Shown piece after piece: positions 6,948 to 10,416 of a stretch of DNA of 10,416 nucleotides; position 1 is the first letter of the stretch; the number at the start of each line of letters is the position of its first letter. Position numbers and translations under genes: made by a program. Below the pieces are notes generated by a model that was not told the DNA's origin, made no database searches, and worked only from the letters and a program-made list of their open reading frames with translations. This stretch comes from Bacillota bacterium (GTDB lineage Bacteria; Bacillota_I; Bacilli_A; Acholeplasmatales; Acholeplasmataceae): assembly GCA_023431045.1 (NCBI GenBank), contig JAEYXZ010000027.1, positions 1-10,416 of the forward strand, in the 5' to 3' direction.

Positions 6948-6983
6948 AAATCCTCAAGCCGTTTAATGACTTGAGGATTTTTC
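6948..6983. terminator. Bidirectional intrinsic terminator after ppdK
   Basis: An 11-bp perfect stem has arms at 6948-6958 (AAATCCTCAAG) and 6970-6980, with an 11-nt loop. T residues follow on the plus strand (ATTTTTC), and on the minus strand the stem is followed by CTTTTTAATT. It separates the convergent ppdK and SPFH genes. Confidence 0.85.
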
Positions 6984-6990
6984 TTATTGA

Positions 6991-8028
6991 TTAAGGTTGA
7001 ATTATGATACTTGATCCATCAGTTACAACAGTTGGTAGTTTACCATCCCAGACATCATAATAAAGTTGTTTTATAACAATTGTTGAAATTTCTTGAATGG
7101 TTAGATATCCACCAGTCGCATTCGTTTCAAATTCGATTCTTGCTGCCGCATCTTCAAATTGAGCTGCATACATGGTTTGAATTGCCGTCACTGCAACTGC
7201 ATTTAAAACAGCTTGTGCTTCTGCAGCTTTTTCAGCAACAGCTAAATCTGAGTTAGCCTTAATTAAAGCAATCTGAGCCTCAGTTTCAGCCTTGATACGA
7301 TTGGTTTCATTAATGACTGCTTGTTTAGCTTGTTCTTGTTGTGCAATTTGAATTTCTTGAATGGCTTTTGCTTTATCTTGAATAATTTGTTCGATTTCAG
7401 AACCAGCATCAACATCATTAATAGAAACAGAGACTAATGTAATGTGGAATAGTGCATCTAAGTCAGCTGTTAATACTGTTTGGAATTCTAAACGAACTTG
7501 TTCTAAGGATTGACCCATGATATCAAAGACATCATATTGAGTCGTGACACTTTGTAGATTCTTTTTAACAATTGAGTTTAATTGATCTTCTCTAATATCC
7601 GTATTACCAGTTGTTCGATAGAATAAACCAGCGTCTTCTTTTAGAATCTTATAAATAACGGTGATTTCGAATTCAGCATAGATACTATCTTCTGTTTGAG
7701 AGAAGACTTCGATATAAGATGTACGATTGGTTGTAGAGATTGGGGTGACTTGTCTAAATGGGGATTTAAAATGTAATCCTTGAGCATAGGTTTCTTGTAA
7801 AACCCCACCACCAAGCTCATCATAGATAATACCAACTTCATTGGGTCCTACTTTAGAAATTAATCCAGTGAATAAGAATAGAAGTGGAATAATTGCTGAG
7901 AGCATGAGTAAACTTGGATGTTGACCTAAAAAGGTTTTAGGTTGACGTTTCTTGAGTTGAATACCAATTAAAATTGAACCAACGAGAATAACAATAAATG
8001 AAACAATAATACCAATAACTAATTGCAT
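6991..8028 (-). CDS. SPFH/band 7 (prohibitin-like) membrane protein
   Basis: This 345-residue protein of the SPFH (stomatin/prohibitin/flotillin/HflK-C) superfamily forms large membrane-bound oligomers; in bacteria the role is membrane organisation or control of membrane proteases. Two hydrophobic segments are visible at about residues 2-24 and 40-58. The SPFH domain spans about 60-215, with GPNEVGIIYDELGGGV, GLHFKSPF and the typical EVFSQTEDSIYAEFEITVIYKI strand region. A long Ala/Gln/Glu/Lys helix at about 212-285 should be a coiled coil. The tail KLPTVVTDGSSIIIQP resembles prohibitin ends (WDGKLPxV). The first segment plus a basic linker (KKRQPK) before the second is more than the single anchor usual in prohibitins. 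The start is ATG at 8028, with AGGAG 6 nt upstream. A single-gene unit with its own promoter and terminators; no protease or NfeD gene is adjacent. Confidence 0.85.
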   Translation of the reverse strand: MQLVIGIIVSFIVILVGSILIGIQLKKRQPKTFLGQHPSLLMLSAIIPLLFLFTGLISKVGPNEVGIIYDELGGGVLQETYAQGLHFKSPFRQVTPISTTNRTSYIEVFSQTEDSIYAEFEITVIYKILKEDAGLFYRTTGNTDIREDQLNSIVKKNLQSVTTQYDVFDIMGQSLEQVRLEFQTVLTADLDALFHITLVSVSINDVDAGSEIEQIIQDKAKAIQEIQIAQQEQAKQAVINETNRIKAETEAQIALIKANSDLAVAEKAAEAQAVLNAVAVTAIQTMYAAQFEDAAARIEFETNATGGYLTIQEISTIVIKQLYYDVWDGKLPTVVTDGSSIIIQP

Positions 8029-8065
8029 TACTTTCTCCTGTAATTTATATTTTTAACACACTTTT

Positions 8066-8094
8066 ATTATAGGACAAATTTACAGAATTCATTA
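8066..8094 (-). promoter_or_regulatory. Candidate promoter of the SPFH gene
   Basis: On the minus strand a perfect -10 box TATAAT (8071-8066) lies 37 nt before the ATG at 8028. The 6-mer 17 bp upstream, TAATGA (8094-8089), is a poor -35 match, so confidence rests on the -10 box and its position. Confidence 0.5.
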
Positions 8095-8128
8095 GAATTT
8101 AATAAATAATTTTCAAATATTTTTTCAC

Positions 8129-8155
8129 AAAAAAAGGATGTCATAAACATCCTTT
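8129..8155 (-). terminator. Intrinsic terminator of gdhA
   Basis: A perfect 9-bp stem has arms at 8133-8141 (AAAGGATGT) and 8147-8155, with a 5-nt loop. On the minus strand it is followed by seven T residues (8135 down to 8129). It begins 5 nt after the gdhA stop and separates gdhA from the downstream SPFH gene on the same strand. Confidence 0.88.
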
Positions 8156-8160
8156 ATGTG

Positions 8161-9507
8161 TTAAATAATTCCTTGTTCGAAAGTGGCTTGTGCAACCTTT
8201 AAGAAACTGTAAATATTAGCACCAAAGAGTAAATCATTTGGTTTGTTATAGAGGATTGATGTTTGATGGATATCATGGAAAATCTTTCGCATGATTTCAC
8301 AAAGGATTTCATCAACCTTACTCACTGGGTATTGAATGAATTGATGGTTTTGAGAGATTTCTAATCCTGAAACCGTGACGCCACCCGCATTTGCAGCCTT
8401 ACCTGGAGCAAAGATGACATGGTGCTTTCTTAAGAGTTCAACACCTTCTTTAGTGGTTGGCATATTAGCGCCTTCAGCAACTAACATGACACCATTTTTG
8501 ATGAGTTCTTGACACGATTCTTCATTTAGTTCGTTTTGAGTTGCACATGGGAAGGCAATATCACACTTAACTTTCCACATTCCTTTAGGGTCTTTATTAA
8601 AAGTAGATTCTTTATCATATTTTAAATAATGACTAATATCTAGCTTTTCAATTTCTTTTACTTGTTTAACCCATTCTGGATTAATCCCATTCGGATTATA
8701 TACAAATCCACTAGCATCAGACATTGCTAAGATCTTAGCCCCTTTTTCTTTCACTTTAATCGCAGCGTAAGAACCAACGTTTCCAGAACCAGATATGATG
8801 ACATTCTTACCATTAAAATCAGTTTGAAAGATGGTTGCTAATAATTCTTCAGTAAAGTAAATTAAACCAAATCCAGTGGCTTCCTTACGACCAAAGGATC
8901 CACCATAAACCGGGTGCTTTCCCGTAAAGGAACTATTAAACTCTTGAGAGAGTTTCTTATAGTATCCATACATGTAACCAACCTCTTTTTGAGAGACACC
9001 AATATCACCTGCTGGGATGTCAAAATCATTTCCGATATAGTGATATAGTTCACTCATATAGGCTTGACAAAACCGCATGATATCCTCATCACTACGCCCT
9101 TTAGGATTAAAGTCCGCTCCACCCTTACCACCACCCATTGGTAGTGTTGTTAAGGCGTTTTTGAAGGTTTGTTCAAAGGCTAAAAACTTCATGATAGATA
9201 GATTTACAGAAGGATGGAAACGAATTCCACCTTTATAGACACCAAGGGCAGAGGAATGCTGAACGCGGTATCCTTTATTGACTTCAATTTCTCCCTTTTG
9301 GTTCATCCATGCAACTCTAAATTGGATGATCCGTTCTGGTTCAACTAAGCGTTCGATTAAATTGGTTTTAATGTAGTTAGGATATTGTTCGATAATCTCA
9401 TCAATCGAGTGAAACATTTCATAGACGACTTGTAGATATTCTGGTTCATGTAAAGAATTACTTTGAGTTTTGTTAAAAACCGCATTTAAATATTCACTTT
9501 TAAACAT
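8161..9507 (-). CDS. gdhA: Glutamate dehydrogenase, hexameric NADP-type
   Basis: The enzyme reversibly aminates 2-oxoglutarate to glutamate in the cytosol; GdhA-type enzymes normally use NADPH for ammonia assimilation. Its 448 residues match the full length of the family (E. coli 447). Visible motifs, in order, are YKGGIRFHPSVNLS (Lys92, substrate binding), LPMGGGKGGADFNPKGRSD (122-140, catalytic Lys128), PAGDIGV (catalytic Asp168), a Rossmann GSGNVG at 240-245, SDASGF at 263-268, CATQNEL, AEGANMPTT and APGKAANAGGV. It differs from common GdhA sequences in having GVYKGG rather than GPYKGG, and GGSFGRKEATG rather than GGSLIRPEATG; neither removes a catalytic residue. The NADP preference is from family similarity, not a decisive residue. 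The start is ATG at 9507, with AAAGGAGA 7 nt upstream. Monocistronic, divergent from pyk. Confidence 0.95.
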   Translation of the reverse strand: MFKSEYLNAVFNKTQSNSLHEPEYLQVVYEMFHSIDEIIEQYPNYIKTNLIERLVEPERIIQFRVAWMNQKGEIEVNKGYRVQHSSALGVYKGGIRFHPSVNLSIMKFLAFEQTFKNALTTLPMGGGKGGADFNPKGRSDEDIMRFCQAYMSELYHYIGNDFDIPAGDIGVSQKEVGYMYGYYKKLSQEFNSSFTGKHPVYGGSFGRKEATGFGLIYFTEELLATIFQTDFNGKNVIISGSGNVGSYAAIKVKEKGAKILAMSDASGFVYNPNGINPEWVKQVKEIEKLDISHYLKYDKESTFNKDPKGMWKVKCDIAFPCATQNELNEESCQELIKNGVMLVAEGANMPTTKEGVELLRKHHVIFAPGKAANAGGVTVSGLEISQNHQFIQYPVSKVDEILCEIMRKIFHDIHQTSILYNKPNDLLFGANIYSFLKVAQATFEQGII

Positions 9508-9532
9508 GAAAAAATCTCCTTTAGTTACTTAT

Positions 9533-9541
9533 ATCATAGCA
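9533..9541 (-). promoter_or_regulatory. Candidate extended -10 promoter of gdhA
   Basis: On the minus strand TGCTATGAT (9541-9533) combines the TGN extension with a 5/6 match to TATAAT. The 6-mer 17 bp upstream (CACATA) is a poor -35, as is common for extended -10 promoters. Transcription would begin near 9526, giving a leader of about 19 nt that contains the ribosome site. Confidence 0.45.
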
Positions 9542-9587
9542 CAGATAGATGATGATATGTGAAACATCATATTGTTTAACGTCAATG

Positions 9588-9616
9588 GTGACTTTTTATG
9601 ATAAATCATATATAAT
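9588..9616 (+). promoter_or_regulatory. Candidate promoter of pyk
   Basis: GTGACT (9588-9593; 4/6 match to TTGACA), a 17-bp spacer and a perfect TATAAT (9611-9616) are present. Transcription would start near 9622, giving a very short leader of about 17 nt. A small inverted repeat, GTCA-ATGG-TGAC at 9581-9592, overlaps the -35 box and could be an operator, though it is short. Confidence 0.6.
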
Positions 9617-9638
9617 AACAGTTGCAAGAAGGTGGGGT

Positions 9639-10416
9639 ATGGCTATGGAAAGAAAAACTAAAATTGTATGTACCATCGGACCAGCATCCGAATCAGAAGT
9701 TATTTTAGAACAATTGATTGAAGCTGGGATGAATGTTGCTCGTCTTAATTTCTCTCACGCAACATATGAGGAGGCTACGACTCGATTCAATCGAATTCGT
9801 GAAGTCTCAAAGCGCTTAGGAAAATTTGTTGGTATTTTACTTGATACAAAAGGACCTGAAATCCGTTGTGGAAAATTTGAAAATGGAGGCGTTGATTACC
9901 TAAAGGGTGATTTAGTGACTGTCAGTGCTGAACCAATCCTTGGTAATAAAGAAGCTTTCCATATTGACTGTAAGGAATTATTTAATGACATCAAACCTGG
10001 TCATTTTATTTTGATTGATGATGGAAAGATTCGTTTAAATGTTTTAGAAGTTGTTAAAGGTAAAGAAATCAAATGTGAATTATTTAATACTGGAAGAATT
10101 AAGAACAATAAAGGTGTCAATGTTCCAGGGGTTAAATTATCCATGCCTTTCATTTCTGAAAAAGATCGTAGTGATATCATTTTTGGTGCACAAACTGGAT
10201 TTGATATGATTGCCCTCTCATTTGTAAGACGCAAACAAGATATCGTTGAAGTTAAAAAAATCTTAAAAGAAGTTGGTAATGAAAAGATTGATTTAATCGC
10301 TAAGATTGAAAACCAAGAAGGTATGGATAACTTAGAAGAAATCTTATCTGTTGCTGATGGTGTGATGGTTGCTCGTGGTGACTTAGGGGTTGAAGTTTCA
10401 ACTGAATATGTTCCAC
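9639..10416 (+). CDS. pyk: Pyruvate kinase, 3' end missing
   Basis: Pyruvate kinase transfers phosphate from PEP to ADP, giving pyruvate and ATP in the last step of glycolysis. The first 259 codons are present and the frame is open to the right edge; family members have about 475 or 585 residues, so roughly half is seen. Motifs, in order, are KTKIVCTIGPASE, NVARLNFSH, DTKGPEIR, NNKGVNVPG, MIALSFVR, LIAKIENQEG (active-site Lys) and VMVARGDLG. These cover the N-terminal part of the barrel and the intervening B domain. I place the start at ATG 9639, since AAGAAGG at 9626-9632 is 6 nt upstream; ATG 9645 is equally family-like but would be 12 nt away. It duplicates the PEP-to-pyruvate step of ppdK by a different chemistry. 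Whether the C-terminal PEP-utiliser-like extension of some Bacillota enzymes is present cannot be seen. Confidence 0.96.
   Translation, partial: MAMERKTKIVCTIGPASESEVILEQLIEAGMNVARLNFSHATYEEATTRFNRIREVSKRLGKFVGILLDTKGPEIRCGKFENGGVDYLKGDLVTVSAEPILGNKEAFHIDCKELFNDIKPGHFILIDDGKIRLNVLEVVKGKEIKCELFNTGRIKNNKGVNVPGVKLSMPFISEKDRSDIIFGAQTGFDMIALSFVRRKQDIVEVKKILKEVGNEKIDLIAKIENQEGMDNLEEILSVADGVMVARGDLGVEVSTEYVP

Noticed and set aside
9551..9577. ATGAT/ATCAT-rich imperfect inverted repeat between gdhA and pyk.
   Set aside because: The match needs a bulge and mismatches, and such short repeats are expected by chance in AT-rich DNA.
10001..10234. Open frame of 77 codons on the minus strand at the right end.
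   Set aside because: It lies wholly inside the conserved pyruvate kinase coding region and has no domain of its own.
1..10416. Mobile elements, CRISPR arrays, tRNA/rRNA genes and defence systems.
   Set aside because: No transposase, integrase, repeat-spacer pattern, cloverleaf or rRNA-like segment was seen; the window is metabolic core sequence.

Overview
The window is AT-rich, densely packed bacterial DNA with the housekeeping profile of a low-GC Gram-positive lineage. The six gene ends that are visible all use TAA. Tryptophan is encoded by TGG and no gene needs TGA read as an amino acid, so the standard bacterial code fits. The gene set is PPi-dependent phosphofructokinase, pyruvate phosphate dikinase (PPDK), pyruvate kinase, NADP-type glutamate dehydrogenase and an SPFH/band 7 membrane protein. 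It fits a fermentative Bacillota or Mollicutes-like bacterium such as the Acholeplasma/Izemoplasma group. That placement is inference from enzyme content and base composition, not a match I could run.

Layout: (1) 2-1207 (+), the 3' part of a GH127-like glycosidase that enters from the left edge. (2) A bidirectional terminator at about 1231-1267. (3) A two-gene leftward unit: PPi-phosphofructokinase (4017 to 2773), then an O-antigen-ligase/Wzy-type membrane protein (2747 to 1284). (4) A 267-bp divergent control region. (5) 4312-6933 (+), PPDK, starting at TTG. (6) A bidirectional terminator at 6948-6983. (7) 8028 to 6991 (-), an SPFH protein. (8) A terminator at 8129-8155 and 9507 to 8161 (-), glutamate dehydrogenase. 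(9) A second divergent region and pyruvate kinase from 9639 (+), cut by the right edge. There is no tRNA, rRNA, insertion sequence, CRISPR array or phage gene, and no gene-free stretch longer than 300 bases.

How the genes fit together: PPi-PFK phosphorylates fructose 6-phosphate with PPi. PPDK turns PEP, AMP and PPi into pyruvate, ATP and Pi. Pyruvate kinase does the last step with ADP. The window therefore holds the PPi-using entry and exit steps of glycolysis, transcribed back to back, with the conventional exit enzyme about 2.7 kb further on. Glutamate dehydrogenase links carbon and nitrogen metabolism. The glycosidase could supply pentose or other sugar, and the Wzy-like protein suggests a surface polysaccharide or lipoglycan.

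The most interesting part is not a protein. The pfp-ppdK intergenic region contains two back-to-back promoters, several perfect inverted repeats, and a 9-bp motif (GAATTGCAT) near the predicted 5' end of both transcripts. The ppdK leader can also form a long imperfect hairpin followed by eight T residues, and a competing pairing would disrupt it. This looks like a transcription attenuator or undescribed leader element, but it rests on pairing worked out by eye.
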